A stretch of 64,000 nt of DNA from Neopusillimonas aromaticivorans (GCF_030344915.1 NZ_CP128233.1:3162001-3226000), one strand, 5' to 3'. Numbered from the stretch's first letter, positions 51,300 through 62,542 are shown. The notes: generated by a model from the letters alone, not told the origin. A program made the numbers and translations.

Positions 51300-52610
51300 T
51301 TAGTTGACTTTACGACCCAGCCAGTTCAAGACCGGCCCGACCGTATGGAAAGAACCAAACACGAGAATTCTATCATTGTCGGCTGCCTGCTTTTGCGCTG
51401 CGGCAAAAGCCTGAATCGGATCGTCATACACCGATACAGTCACAGGTTCGTCTTTCCCGTCTTGCGACCCAATGACACGCTGAACATGCTCGGCCAATGC
51501 CTGACCGGTTGTCGCACGCGGGCCATCAAGGCCCGCGCAATACCAGTGATCAATACGCGGAGCCAGTTTGGCCAGGGTTTCTTCTATAGCCTTGTCTGAA
51601 AACATGCCCACCACCGCGTGGGTGTAAGGATAAAACGGCATGCTGTCCAGATTCTGCGCCAGTACAGCTGCCGCATGCGGATTGTGTGCCACATCGAGCA
51701 CAACCGCCGGTGAACCCGGCAAAATCTGCATACGTCCGGGCAGGACCACCTGGGCCAACCCCATGCGCACGGCCTGCTGAGGTACGGCCAGGCGACCGCG
51801 TAACGCTTCAAGGGCCGCAAGTACCGCACTGGCATTCAGCAACTGATTGGCACCCCGCAAGGCCGGATAGGCCAAGCCGCTACGACGCTGGGAACGCCCG
51901 CCATAGGCCCATTGCTGCCGATCGCCGGAGTAGTTGAAATCGCGACCAAACAGCCAGAGATCGGCGCCAAGTTCATTGGCGTAGTCAAGCAGGGTTTGCG
52001 GTGGTACCGGATCGGCACAAATTGCCGGTCGACCGCTACGGTAAATGTGCGCTTTTTCCCAGCCGATCTTTTCGCGGGTGTCGCCCAGCCATTCGGTGTG
52101 ATCAATGTCGACACTGGTGATGATGGCACAGTCGCTGTCAACCAGATTGACGGCATCGAGGCGACCGCCCAAACCCACTTCAAGAATAATGACATCGACG
52201 GCGTTGTCGACGAATTCGCACAAAGCCGCCAGAGTGGCGTATTCAAAATAACTTAAGGAGATATCACCGCACGCCTGACGAATGCGATCAAATTGCGAAA
52301 CGATACGGGCATCAGTGACATTGTCACCGTTCACCCGGATACGTTCATTGAATCTGACCAGGTGTGGCGAGGTATACAGGCCCACTTTGTAACCCGCTGC
52401 CAGCACGATGGCTTCAAGCATGGCACAGGTTGAACCCTTGCCGTTCGTGCCACCAACCGTAATGACAACACTTTCGGGTTGTGCCACGCCCAACCGGGCA
52501 GCCACCGTTCGAACACGGGTCAGGCCCAGATCGATGGCTTTTGGGTGGGCCGTTTCAAGAAAGCCCAGCCAGTCGTCAAGCGAACTGGCTGAGGTGGGTA
52601 GTTGCGCCAT
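51300..52610 (-). CDS. folC: Dihydrofolate/folylpolyglutamate synthase
   Basis: Makes dihydrofolate from dihydropteroate and adds further glutamates. The 436-residue Mur-ligase-type protein has the ATP loop VGGTNGKGSTCAMLEAI near residue 50, the ITSVDIDHTEWLG motif, YPALRGANQLLNASAVLAAL, and VLDVAHNPHA. Intact. It heads the folC-dedD-cvpA-purF group, and the folate made here feeds purine synthesis, FolD and others. Confidence 0.94.
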   Translation of the reverse strand: MAQLPTSASSLDDWLGFLETAHPKAIDLGLTRVRTVAARLGVAQPESVVITVGGTNGKGSTCAMLEAIVLAAGYKVGLYTSPHLVRFNERIRVNGDNVTDARIVSQFDRIRQACGDISLSYFEYATLAALCEFVDNAVDVIILEVGLGGRLDAVNLVDSDCAIITSVDIDHTEWLGDTREKIGWEKAHIYRSGRPAICADPVPPQTLLDYANELGADLWLFGRDFNYSGDRQQWAYGGRSQRRSGLAYPALRGANQLLNASAVLAALEALRGRLAVPQQAVRMGLAQVVLPGRMQILPGSPAVVLDVAHNPHAAAVLAQNLDSMPFYPYTHAVVGMFSDKAIEETLAKLAPRIDHWYCAGLDGPRATTGQALAEHVQRVIGSQDGKDEPVTVSVYDDPIQAFAAAQKQAADNDRILVFGSFHTVGPVLNWLGRKVN

Positions 52611-52635
52611 GGAAAATGCTCAAAAAACAACCATT

Positions 52636-54440
52636 TTACCTGCGTCGCGGCGGCGGCAGGTCGGTACACGTTCCATGCGCGACTTCAGCGGCCATGCCGA
52701 TGGATTCACCCAATGTGGGGTGCGGGTGAATGGTCTTGCCAATATCGACCGCATCGGCGCCCATTTCGATCGCCAGAGCGATTTCTCCGATAAGGTCACC
52801 CGCATGCGTGCCAACGATGCCTCCGCCCACAATACGGTGCGATTCGGCATCGAACAGCAGCTTTGTAAAGCCTTCGTCACGGCCGTTGGCAATGGCACGA
52901 CCCGAGGCAGCCCATGGAAACAGACCTTTGGTTACGGCTATGCCCTGCTGTTTGGCCTCGTCTTCAGTCAAACCAACCCAGGCGACTTCCGGGTCGGTAT
53001 AGGCGACCGATGGAATGACGCGTGCGTCAAAATAACTCTTTTGACCGGCAATCACTTCAGCGGCCACATGCGCCTCGTGCACGGCCTTGTGCGCCAACAT
53101 GGGCTGGCCAACAATGTCGCCAATGGCAAAGATATGCGGCACATTGGTACGCATCTGGCGATCAACGGTAATGAAACCGCGGTCGGAAACCAAAACACCG
53201 GCATTTTCGGCGCCGATCTTGCGACCGTTAGGCACACGCCCTACCGCCTGCAAGACCAGGTCGTAACGTTGCGGGCCATCTGGCGCACCTTTGCCTTCAA
53301 AGCTGACCCAGATGCCATCGTCCCTGGCTTCGGCACCCACTGTTTTGGTATTAAGCATGATGCGATCGAACCGATGGGCATTCATTTTTTCCCATACCTT
53401 AACCAGGTCACGGTCGGCCCCCTGCATCAGTCCAGGCTGCATCTCGACAACGTCAAGACGCGCACCCAACGCCGAATAGACTGTACCCATTTCCAGACCG
53501 ATAATGCCACCACCCACGATCAGCATTTTTTGGGGATGGAACGCAGCTGCAATGCACCGGTTGAATCGACCACGCGCGGATCATTGGGCATGAAGGGCAG
53601 TTTGACCGACTGGCTGCCTGCGGCAATGATAGCGGAACCAAAACGAACGGTTTGGGTGTTGCCCTGGACGTCGGTAACCGCCAAGTGGTTGGGGTCAACA
53701 AACTGCCCGGTACCGGTCAATACCTTGACCTTGCGCGCCTTGGCCATACCTGCCAGACCACCTGTCAACTTGGCAACCACACTGTCTTTGTAGCCACGCA
53801 GGGCGTCAAGATCAATGGTGGGTTCACCAAAACTGAAGCCGTGCGAGGCCAGCGACCTGGCCGCCTCGGCCACGCCAACCGTGTGCAGCAAGGCTTTGGA
53901 CGGAATGCACCCGACGTTCAGGCAAACCCCGCCCAGGGTGGCGTAACGCTCGACCAGAATGACCGACAGGCCCAGGTCGGCGGCGCGAAAGGCTGCAGAA
54001 TACCCGCCCGGGCCGGCACCCAGCACCAGAACATCACACTGCTCCTGGGCCAGACCCGAGAAGGTCGCAGGCGCAGGAGCCGCAGCGGGGCCAGAAGCCG
54101 GTGCAGCAGCGGATGCCGGCGTGGCTACCGCAACGGCAGCAGAGCTGGCAGGTGCAGCCGCTGAATTGCCGGCGCCAGTGGCTTGCGAAGCGGCCGCTGG
54201 CGTATCGGACTCAACCACAACCAGTGCCGAGCCCTCAGCGACCTTGTCGCCCACCTTGACCAGAATCTGGCGCACTACCCCGCCCTGTTCGGCCGGAATT
54301 TCCATGGAAGCCTTGTCGGACTCAACGGTGACCAGACTTTGGTCAGCGGCAACCGTATCGCCCACGCTGACCAGCACCTCGATAACTTCGACTTCGGCGA
54401 AATCACCGATGTCGGGAACTTTCAGTTCTACGCTGCTCAT
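52636..54440 (-). CDS. lpdA: Dihydrolipoamide dehydrogenase with N-terminal lipoyl domain (frame break)
   Basis: E3 of the pyruvate dehydrogenase complex. 601 residues after correction: a lipoyl domain (attachment Lys in VESDKASMEIP, near residue 43), an Ala/Pro linker to about residue 130, then FAD domain GAGPGGYSAAFRAADLG, the redox pair GVCLNVGCIPSKALLH, NAD motif VGGGIIGLEMGTVYSALG and the interface His region KTIHPHPTLGE. The lipoyl fusion is typical of betaproteobacteria. One base is missing in T6 53526-53531. Nine bases separate it from aceF. Confidence 0.95.
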
Positions 54441-54448
54441 AGTGACCC

Positions 54449-56142
54449 TTATAGCGCAATGCGGCGGAAATCAGCCAGAAGACTGCCCAGGTAAGCGTTG
54501 AAACGCGCGGCAGCGGCGCCGTCAATGACTCGGTGGTCATACGACAACGACAAGGGTAGCATCAAGCGTGGTTGGAACGCCTTGCCGTCCCAGACCGGTT
54601 GATGGGCCGAACGCATCACACCCAGAATAGCGACTTCAGGCGCATTGATGATAGGCGTGAACGACGTACCACCAATACCTCCCAACGACGAAATCGTAAA
54701 GCAGCCGCCCTGCATTTGTGCAGGTGAGAGCTTGCCATCACGGGCCTGGCGTGCAAGATCGGAGGTTTCTGCAGCCAGTTCAACAATGCCTTTTTTGTCG
54801 GCATCGCGAATAACCGGTACCACCAGCCCGTTGGGTGTGTCAGCGGCAAAACCGATGTGGTAGTACTGCTTGAGCACCAGATTATCGCCTTCGAGTGACG
54901 CATTGAATTCGGGGAACTTCTTCAGCGCGGCAACGCAGGCCTTGATCAGGAAGGCCAGCATCGTGACCTTGACACCCGATTTTTCGTTCTCTTTATTCAA
55001 CTGGACACGCAAGGCCTCAAGCTCAGTGATATCGGCCAGGTCATTGTTGGTAACGTGCGGAATCATGACCCAGTTACGGCTCAGGTTGGCACCCGACAAC
55101 TTCTTGATGCGCGATAACGGCTTGGTCTCGATAGGCCCGAACTTGGCAAAATCAACCTTGGGCCAATCGATGACGCTGAAGCTGCCAGCAGATGCCGCCG
55201 ACACAGCTGAACCGGTACCAGTACCACTGGCCAGGGCTTGCTTGACGAAGTTACGAATATCGTCAGCCAGGATACGTTTTTAGGGCCACTGCCCTGAACT
55301 CTGGCCAGGTCGACCCCCAGTTCACGAGCGAACTTGCGCACAGACGGCGACGCGTGTGGCAGCGTGTTCAGGGGCTTGTCGCTGACATAGGCTTCAGTGG
55401 GTGACGGCCGGCCCGCTGGCGGCACAACTGTCGCAACTGCAGGTGCGGTGCTGACTGCATCTGAGGAGCCCCCACCGGCGACAGGTCCGGACGAAGGCGC
55501 CGGCGCAGCAATCTGGGCAGCAGCATCCGCAGCCACGTTCGCAGGCGTCTTCTGGGTTTCAATTTCAATAATGACCGAACCCTTGGCGACCTTGTCACCG
55601 ACCTTGACCTTGACCGACTTCACGACACCGCTGTGCGATGACGGCACTTCCATGGACGCCTTGTCAGACTCAACAGTAATCAGGCTTTGCTCTGCCGCGA
55701 CGGTGTCACCTTCCGCGACCAGCACCTCAATGACTTCGACTTCGGCAAAGTCTCCAATGTCAGGCACTTCGACCATCACACGTTCGCTGACGGCGGCAGG
55801 TGCCGCAGCCACCACCGCAGGCGCAGCCACGGCACCGGCAGAAGCAGGCGCCACAGCAGAAGTGGCGCTGGCTGCAGCGGCAGGGGCCGTCGTGCTGTAC
55901 GCTTCGGCTTCCAGTTCAAGAATCAGCGAACCTTCCTTGACCTTGTCGCCAACCTTGATCTTGACGGACTTGACCCGCCCGGATGCCGTTGACGGGATTT
56001 CCATGGAGGCTTTGTCAGATTCGACGGTAATCAGGCTTTGCTCTTCTTTCACCATGTCGCCCACTGCGACCATGACTTCAATGACTTCTACTTCGCTAAA
56101 GTCGCCAATATCGGGCACTTTAACTTCGACGAGGTTACTCAT
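54449..56142 (-). CDS. aceF: Pyruvate dehydrogenase E2, dihydrolipoyl acetyltransferase (frame break)
   Basis: The core enzyme of the complex. 564 residues after correction: two lipoyl domains (VESDKASMEIP near residue 45 and VESDKASMEVP near residue 165) joined by Ala/Pro linkers, an E1/E3-binding domain (ASPSVRKFARELGVDLARVQ) and the catalytic domain with SLSYDHRVIDGAAAARF. One base is missing in T5 55277-55281, restoring GPKKRILADDIRNFV. GGGAG lies before the ATG at 56142. Confidence 0.96.
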
Positions 56143-56152
56143 GTCGTCTCCC

Positions 56153-58858
56153 TCAGGCGTATTGCGGGTTGGCTTTGTTGGGGTTGATGCCATACTTTCG
56201 AACGGCTTCAGCCACTTTTTCAAGCGGGAACAGACCATCGTCGGCCAGTGCACGCAAGGCTGCAATCGTTACAAAACGGCGGTCGACCTCGAAGTGTTCA
56301 CGCAGCTTGGCACGGAAATCAGAACGGCCAAAGCCATCGGTACCCAGCACGGTGAAACGGCGGTTGTCGGGGATGAACGGGCGTACCTGATCACCGAACA
56401 GCTTGACGTAGTCGGTGGACACCACGATCGGGCCTTGCGTACCCTGCAATTGCTGTGTGACATAAGGCACCGGCAAGTCTTTGGCGTCGGGACGCAGCAA
56501 ACGTTCGCGTTCACAGTCAAGACCGTTGCGACGCAGCTCGGTAAAGCTGGTAACGCTCCAGACGTCGGAAGTCACACCCCAGTCTTTTTCCAGAAGTTCC
56601 TGAGCCGCCAGCACTTCACGCAAAATGGTACCGGAACCCATCAACTGAACGTGCAGCTTGCCCGACCCATTGCTCTTGAGCTTGTACATGCCGCGAATGA
56701 TGCCCTCTTCGTCGCCGGCATTCAGGCCAGGCTGGGCGTAGTTTTCGTTCATTACGGTGATGTAGTAGAAGACGTTTTCCTGGTCTTCAACCATACGCTT
56801 GAGGCCGTTCTGGATGATGACAGCCAGCTCGTGCGCAAAAGCCGGATCGTACGACACGCAGTTCGGAATCAGCGCCGACATGATGTGACTATGGCCGTCT
56901 TCGTGCTGCAGACCTTCACCATTCAGGGTGGTACGCCCTGCCGTGCCGCCCAGCAAGAACCCGCGCGCCTGCATATCACCGGCCGCCCAGGCCAGATCAC
57001 CGATGCGCTGGAACCCGAACATCGAGTAATAGATAAAGAACGGGATCATGATGCGGTTATTGCTGGAATACGACGTGGCCGCCGCAATCCAGGAACTGAA
57101 CGCACCCGCTTCGTTAATGCCTTCCTGCAACAATTGACCGTCAGCGGACTCTTTGTAGTACATGACCTGATCTTTGTCGACCGGCACATATTTCTGGCCT
57201 TCGGGGGCATAAATACCGATCTGACGGAACAAGCCTTCCATACCGAAAGTACGCGATTCGTCAGCCAGAATGGGAACCACGCGCGGCGCCAGTTCTTTGT
57301 CACGCAGAATCTGGTTCAGAATGCGGACAAACCCCTGTGTCGTTGAAATTTCACGGCCTTCTGCAGTGGGTTCAAGCACAGCCTTGAATGTATCAAGCGC
57401 GGGGGCCTTGAACTGCTCGTCAGCACGCGTGCGGCGCTTGGGCAGGTAACCGCCCAGCGCACGACGACGCTCGTGCAGGTACTTCATTTCGGGCGAATCT
57501 TCGGCCGGTTTCATGTACGGCAACTCTTCGAGCTTGTCGTCGGGCACCGGAATGTTGAAGCGGTCGCGGAAACCACGAATGGTTTCGAGATCCAGTTTCT
57601 TTTGCTGGTGCGAAGGGTTCTTGGCCTGACCGGCCTGACCCATACCGTAACCCTTGATGGTCTTGGCCAGAATAACGGTGGGCTGACCCTTGTGGTTGAC
57701 CGCTGAATGGAATGCGGCATACACCTTGTGAGGGTCGTGACCACCACGGTTCAGACGCCAGACGTCTTCGTCGCTCATGCGGCTGACCAGTTCCAGCAAT
57801 TTGGGGTGTTTGCCAAAGAATTTTTCGCGAACGTAGGCGCCGTCGTTGGCCTTGTAGGCCTGGTATTCACCGTCGACGGTTTCTTCCATGATGCGGCGCA
57901 AAATGCCTTCCTTGTCACGGGCAAGCAACGGATCCCAGTAACCGCCCCACAGCAGCTTGATAACATTCCAGCCGCTGCCGCGGAAGTCACCTTCCAGTTC
58001 CTGAATGATCTTGCCATTACCGCGTACCGGGCCATCAAGGCGCTGCAGGTTGCAGTTAACGACGAAAATCAGATTATCGAGCTTTTCGCGCGCCGCCAGA
58101 CTGATGGCACCCAGCGATTCAGGCTCGTCCATTTCACCGTCACCGCAGAACACCCAGACTTTACGCTTGCTGGTATCGGCAATGCCACGGGCATGCAGAT
58201 ACTTCAGGAAACGGGCCTGATAAATGGCCGTGATCGGGCCCAGACCCATGGATACGGTCGGGAACTGCCAGAATTCGGGCATGAGTTTGGGGTGCGGGTA
58301 CGACGACAAGCCCTTGCCATCCACTTCCTGGCGGAAATTGTCCAGCTGCTCTTCAGTCAGGCGTCCTTCAAGAAAAGCACGCCCATAGACACCGGGTGAG
58401 CTGTGGCCCTGGAAATACACAAGATCACCACCGTGATCTTCAGTTTCAGCGTGCCAGAAATGGTTCTGGCCGCAACCAATCATGGTCGCCAACGAGGCAA
58501 ATGACGCAATGTGTCCGCCAAGGTCGCCGCCATCGGGCGGGTTGTGACGGTTGGCACGCACCACCATCGCCATGGCGTTCCAGCGCACATACGAACGAAT
58601 ACGCGCCTCAAGCTCAAGGTTACCGGGGTGGCCTGGCTCAAGACCTGGAGGAATCGTATTGACGTAGGCCGTATTGGGCGAAAACGGGATATGCGCACCG
58701 GAACGGCGCGCCAGATCAACCAGACGCTCAAGCAAGAAGTGGGCACGTTCAGGACCCTCCTGTTCCAGGACGGCTTCGAGGGCATCAAGCCATTCCTGGG
58801 TTTCGACCGCGTCAATATCGGCTTGCGTGGCAATACCGACCTTTTCAAGAGAGGACAT
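56153..58858 (-). CDS. aceE: Pyruvate dehydrogenase E1 component (homodimeric)
   Basis: Decarboxylates pyruvate with thiamine diphosphate and acetylates E2. 901 residues, intact. The cofactor motif is VFCGDGEMDEPESLGAI, with HLDIGGGDLGGHIASFASLA-type entrance residues earlier (GGDLGGHIASFASLAT). The central domain has ESRTFGMEGLFRQIGIY, and the C-terminus ends NPNKANPQYA. The ATG at 58858 follows AGGAGACTCCTA. It is first in the aceE-aceF-lpdA operon, with a 440-bp control region that it shares with a divergent sensor kinase gene. Confidence 0.97.
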   Translation of the reverse strand: MSSLEKVGIATQADIDAVETQEWLDALEAVLEQEGPERAHFLLERLVDLARRSGAHIPFSPNTAYVNTIPPGLEPGHPGNLELEARIRSYVRWNAMAMVVRANRHNPPDGGDLGGHIASFASLATMIGCGQNHFWHAETEDHGGDLVYFQGHSSPGVYGRAFLEGRLTEEQLDNFRQEVDGKGLSSYPHPKLMPEFWQFPTVSMGLGPITAIYQARFLKYLHARGIADTSKRKVWVFCGDGEMDEPESLGAISLAAREKLDNLIFVVNCNLQRLDGPVRGNGKIIQELEGDFRGSGWNVIKLLWGGYWDPLLARDKEGILRRIMEETVDGEYQAYKANDGAYVREKFFGKHPKLLELVSRMSDEDVWRLNRGGHDPHKVYAAFHSAVNHKGQPTVILAKTIKGYGMGQAGQAKNPSHQQKKLDLETIRGFRDRFNIPVPDDKLEELPYMKPAEDSPEMKYLHERRRALGGYLPKRRTRADEQFKAPALDTFKAVLEPTAEGREISTTQGFVRILNQILRDKELAPRVVPILADESRTFGMEGLFRQIGIYAPEGQKYVPVDKDQVMYYKESADGQLLQEGINEAGAFSSWIAAATSYSSNNRIMIPFFIYYSMFGFQRIGDLAWAAGDMQARGFLLGGTAGRTTLNGEGLQHEDGHSHIMSALIPNCVSYDPAFAHELAVIIQNGLKRMVEDQENVFYYITVMNENYAQPGLNAGDEEGIIRGMYKLKSNGSGKLHVQLMGSGTILREVLAAQELLEKDWGVTSDVWSVTSFTELRRNGLDCERERLLRPDAKDLPVPYVTQQLQGTQGPIVVSTDYVKLFGDQVRPFIPDNRRFTVLGTDGFGRSDFRAKLREHFEVDRRFVTIAALRALADDGLFPLEKVAEAVRKYGINPNKANPQYA

Positions 58859-59297
58859 TAGGAGTCTCCTGTGTTTATGTGGAACCAAGCCCGATGGAAT
58901 CGTGGCGTCTGTTGTAGCACGTTATACAGGCGCACGAAAACGCGCCGTTTACCCTGCAATTGCCGCCATTCTAGGAAAGTGTTCAGCTTTCAGCAAGCAA
59001 AATTTCACTTTATGGCATAGCTTTTCGTATTATGAAATATGTCTATGAAAATTCATGAAAATAGCAAAGACGAAACCCAGTCCATCATGTCAACGCACGC
59101 TCATTGCGAGCCTGTGAAAACTGTGGTCTGCCCCACCCCGTATGCGAAAACTGTGGCCAACCCTCATGCCGACAGTCCTCATCAGGACTCGGAACGAACC
59201 GGATTCACACTTGGGCTGCAGCAATACGCATTTTTCTCAAACATATAAAATAATGCCCTGAAACGTGCGCACCCCTTTATTTCAGCGCGCTTCCGCT
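58859..59297. promoter_or_regulatory. aceE/sensor-kinase divergent control region
   Basis: 439 bp with no convincing gene. AT-rich near 59000-59060. Contains TTATGGCATAG (59010-59020), also found upstream of ppsA, and the near-palindrome TTTCGTATTATGAAA (59023-59037) directly beside it. A 69-codon frame at 59039-59245 has no ribosome site and no recognisable product and is not called. Confidence 0.5.
59010..59020. promoter_or_regulatory. TTATGGCATAG element upstream of aceE
   Basis: Identical to the 11-mer at 7441-7451 before ppsA. It is an imperfect palindrome around a central G/C, 152 bp from the aceE start and adjacent to another palindrome at 59023-59037. Confidence 0.4.
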
Positions 59298-61050
59298 ATG
59301 GCCACTGCACCCAAAAAGTCCCTCATTCCCACTACATTCTATGAGCAGGCCCAAAAACGGCGGGGCTGGTACTGGCTCACGCCTTTCATCGTCCTCATTC
59401 TGTATTTGTGCGTCATGGGGGCTTTTTCTGGATGCAACGTATCCAGAACGACAGCGTCATGTTCGTCACCATCGACCAGGAAGTCCGCCAGCAACGGTTG
59501 CTGATGCTGGTCGTTGCCCTGTCACTGGTGATCGTGGTCAGTTTGCTGGCCTTGTGGCGATACACGCGTTTTCGAACTCGTGCCGAAGCGGCCCTTCTGG
59601 CTGAAACCGGCTTTCGACGCGCCATGGAGAACTCCATGTCCACCGGCATGCGGGTCTTTGACATGCAAGGTCGTATTGCCTACGTAAATCCGGCATTTTG
59701 CCGCATGATCGGCTGGAATGAAGCCGACCTGATCGGACGCACGACCCCTTCCCTTACTGGATTCCTGGCCGGCACGCCGAGCATCAGGAAACACTTGACT
59801 TGCTGCTGTCCGGGCGCACCCCCAGCAGCGGGCTTGAAATTGAGGCCCAGCGGCGCGACGGATCACGCTTCACGGCCCGCATGTACGTATCACCCTTGCG
59901 CGATCCCAATGGCGAGCAAATCGGCTGGATGACCTCGATGACCGACATCACCGAGCCCAAGCGCATTCGCGAAGCCCTGACGGCCGCGCATGAACGTTTC
60001 ATGACGGTGCTTGAAGGTCTGGACGATGCCATTTCAGTCGTGGCTGACACGCCCGATGGCCTTGAATTGCTGTTTGCCAACCGCACGTACCGCCGTTTCT
60101 TTGGCGCCCAGTCGGCCGGGCACAGCGAACTGCTGGGCGGACGGCTGGGCCGTTTCACCGACGAACTGATTGAAACCTACTCCAATTCCGCACAACGCTG
60201 GTTTGAGGTACAGCATCGCATGCTGGCCTGGACAGACGGGCGCCGCGTACGTTTGCAGGTTGCGCGTGATATTACCGAACGCCGCAATCACGAAGAAGAA
60301 TCGCGCATCCAGCAAGAAAAGATCCAGCTCACCAGCCGCCTGACCACCATGGGTGAAATGGCATCATCGCTGGCGCATGAACTGAACCAGCCACTGACCG
60401 CAATTGCCAACTACAACATGGGTGCGGTCGCCATGATCAAGGCCGGCAAGGCGACACCGGAAATGTTACTGGAAGCACTCGAAAAAGGGGCGCGCCAGGC
60501 CGAACGTGCCGGAAAAATCATCAGCCGTATCCGTGAATTCGTCAAACGCAGCGAACCACGTCGCCAACGGGTTCCTGTCAGCCGGATTCTTGACAATGCC
60601 ATATCATTCGCAGACATTGACGCCCGCAAGCGTCAGGTGGCCATTGAAAAAGATCTGCCCGATGACATCCCCGACGTCCTGGCCGACCCGATTCTGATTG
60701 AACAGGTATTATTGAACCTGCTCAAGAACGGCGTCGAAGCCATGGAGCACAGCGAATATCGCACACTGCACGTTGTTGTTACCGATCAGTCGCCCATCAT
60801 CGAAGTCGCCGTCATTGATCGCGGCCATGGCCTGAAAGATCCCGAACGCCTGTTCGAACCGTTTTACAGTACCAAGTCGGAAGGCCTGGGCATGGGCCTG
60901 AATATTTGTCGCACCATCATCGAATCACACCATGGTCGTCTGTGGGCGGCGGCCAACCCCGACGGGGGTACGATATTCCGGTTCACACTGCCCCGTGCTG
61001 CCCAGGAAGACCCGGCCCAGAAAGTGAATCACCAGGAGTTGCAAGCATGA
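59298..61050 (+). CDS. PAS sensor histidine kinase, FixL/DctB type (two frame breaks)
   Basis: 584 residues after correction. Two membrane segments flank a short extracytoplasmic part (WYWLTPFIVLILYLCVMGAF and LLMLVVALSLVIVVSLLALW). Two PAS regions follow (AMENSMSTGMRVFDMQGRIA; VLEGLDDAISVVADTPDGLE). The kinase core has the H-box SSLAHELNQPLTAIANY, an N-box LLNLLKNGVEAM and G-box GLGMGLNICRTIIESHHG. Breaks lie at T5 59423-59427 and C4 59745-59748, each one base short. Its stop overlaps the regulator start (ATGA). The start is uncertain (a GTG at 59265 is possible). Divergent from aceE, it may sense a carbon or redox signal. Confidence 0.87.
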
Positions 61051-61671
61051 CCACCATTGTTTCTGATACTGTTTTTATTGTCGACGACGACGAGGCTGTA
61101 CGCGACTCGTTGCGCTGGCTGCTCGAAGCCAATGGCTATCAGGTCCAGGCGTTTGAAAGCGCTGAAGTATTTCTCGAAACCTACGATCCGGAACAAATCG
61201 GCGTGCTGATCGCCGATGTTCGTATGCCCGGCATGAGCGGGCTTGAACTGCAAGAGGCGCTTATTGCGCGTAATGCCCCCTGCCCATCGTGTTCATCACC
61301 GGACACGGCGATGTGCCCATGGCGGTGTCTACCATCAAGAAAGGTGCCGTCGATTTTCTTGAAAAACCGTTCAACGAATCCGACCTTCGTGACATCGTTG
61401 CCCGCATGCTGGAACAAGCCGCCGAAAACGCATCAAAGGCGCAGGCCCAAAAGAACCATCAGGCCGTCCTCAGCCGCCTGACCTCACGTGAACAGCAAGT
61501 GCTGGAACGCATTGTGGCGGGCCGTCTGAACAAGCAAATCGCCGGCGACCTGAACATCAGCATCAAGACAGTAGAGGCTCACCGGGCCAACATCATGGAA
61601 AAACTGCAGGTCACAACTGTTGCCGACCTGATGAAAATCGCACTGGCAGGCGCCGAAGGAACCCCGTATGA
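61047..61671 (+). CDS. FixJ-type response regulator (two frame breaks)
   Basis: 208 residues after correction. A receiver domain (VFIVDDDEAVRDSLRWLLEA; phosphorylated Asp in VLIADVRMPGMSG; GHGDVPMAV; conserved Lys in DFLEKPF) joins a LuxR-type helix-turn-helix (LTSREQQVLERIVAGRLNKQ, KTVEAHRANIMEKL). The first break, C5 61277-61281, is clear. A second at C4 61663-61666 is inferred: adding one C gives a stop overlapping the folD ATG as ATGA. It forms a two-component system with the kinase. Confidence 0.88.
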
Positions 61672-62528
61672 CCGCACGTATCATCGATGGCAAAGCCCTG
61701 TCCGACACCATCAAACACGACGTAGCCCTGCGCGTCACCGAACTGAAATCCAAAGGCGTCACGCCCGGTTTGGCCGTAGTGCTGGTGGGTGAAGACCCGG
61801 CCTCGACGGTGTATGTTCGCAACAAGGCGGCCGCTTGTGAAAAAGCTGGCCTGCATTCTGAAGTGATTCGCCTGCCTGCCGACATCACTGAAACAGCGCT
61901 GCTCGATGTGGTCAAAGGCCTGAATGTCAACCCGGCCATTCATGGCATTCTGGTCCAGCTGCCCCTGCCTGCTCACCTTGATGCCGCCAAGGTCATTGAA
62001 ACCATTGCCGCTGAAAAAGACGTCGACGGTTTTCATATCAGCAATGCCGGGTTACTGATGACCGGTCAGCCACTGTTTCGCCCATGCACGCCCTATGGCG
62101 TGATGAAAATGCTCGAATCTGAAAACGTTGGATTGCGCGGTGCAGAGGCCGTTGTCGTCGGTGCCAGCAATATCGTTGGCAAGCCCATGGCCATGCTGCT
62201 GCTGGCGGCCGGTGCCACCGTCACCATCTGCAATTCCAAAACACGCGATCTGGCGGCCCAGACCCGACGTGCCGATGTACTGGTCGTGGCCACCGGCCGC
62301 CCCAACATGATCAGTGGCGATATGGTCAAGCCCGGCGCCGTCGTCATCGACGTCGGTATCAACCGCCTGCCTGACGGTCGTCTGACCGGTGACGTTGACT
62401 ACGACTCAGCTCGCCAGGTGGCCGCCGCCATCACCCCGGTACCCGGCGGCGTCGGCCCCATGACCATCGCCATGCTGCTGGTCAATACGCTCGAAGCCGC
62501 GGAACGAAGCGCCGGCTTGCGTGTCTAA
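61668..62528 (+). CDS. folD: Methylenetetrahydrofolate dehydrogenase/cyclohydrolase
   Basis: Interconverts 5,10-methylene- and 10-formyl-tetrahydrofolate with NADP. 286 residues, intact, with catalytic Lys motif STVYVRNKAAACEKAG, HGILVQLPLPAHLD, GASNIVGKPMAMLLL and the end TPVPGGVGPMTIAMLL. It overlaps the response regulator gene by 4 bases once that frame is corrected. Confidence 0.96.
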   Translation: MTARIIDGKALSDTIKHDVALRVTELKSKGVTPGLAVVLVGEDPASTVYVRNKAAACEKAGLHSEVIRLPADITETALLDVVKGLNVNPAIHGILVQLPLPAHLDAAKVIETIAAEKDVDGFHISNAGLLMTGQPLFRPCTPYGVMKMLESENVGLRGAEAVVVGASNIVGKPMAMLLLAAGATVTICNSKTRDLAAQTRRADVLVVATGRPNMISGDMVKPGAVVIDVGINRLPDGRLTGDVDYDSARQVAAAITPVPGGVGPMTIAMLLVNTLEAAERSAGLRV

Positions 62529-62542
62529 CAAGCCATGACTCG

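Noticed and set aside
52408..53793. A 461-codon plus-strand open frame opposite folC and lpdA
   Set aside because: Antisense shadow of two conserved genes; no family resemblance and no ribosome site.
55397..57346. A 649-codon plus-strand open frame opposite aceF and aceE
   Set aside because: It lies antisense to two well-conserved pyruvate dehydrogenase genes, has no recognisable domain, and arises from the biased codon use of the Ala/Pro-rich linkers.
59039..59245. A 69-codon plus-strand frame in the aceE/kinase gap
   Set aside because: No ribosome site, no family resemblance, and it overlaps the likely promoter elements.
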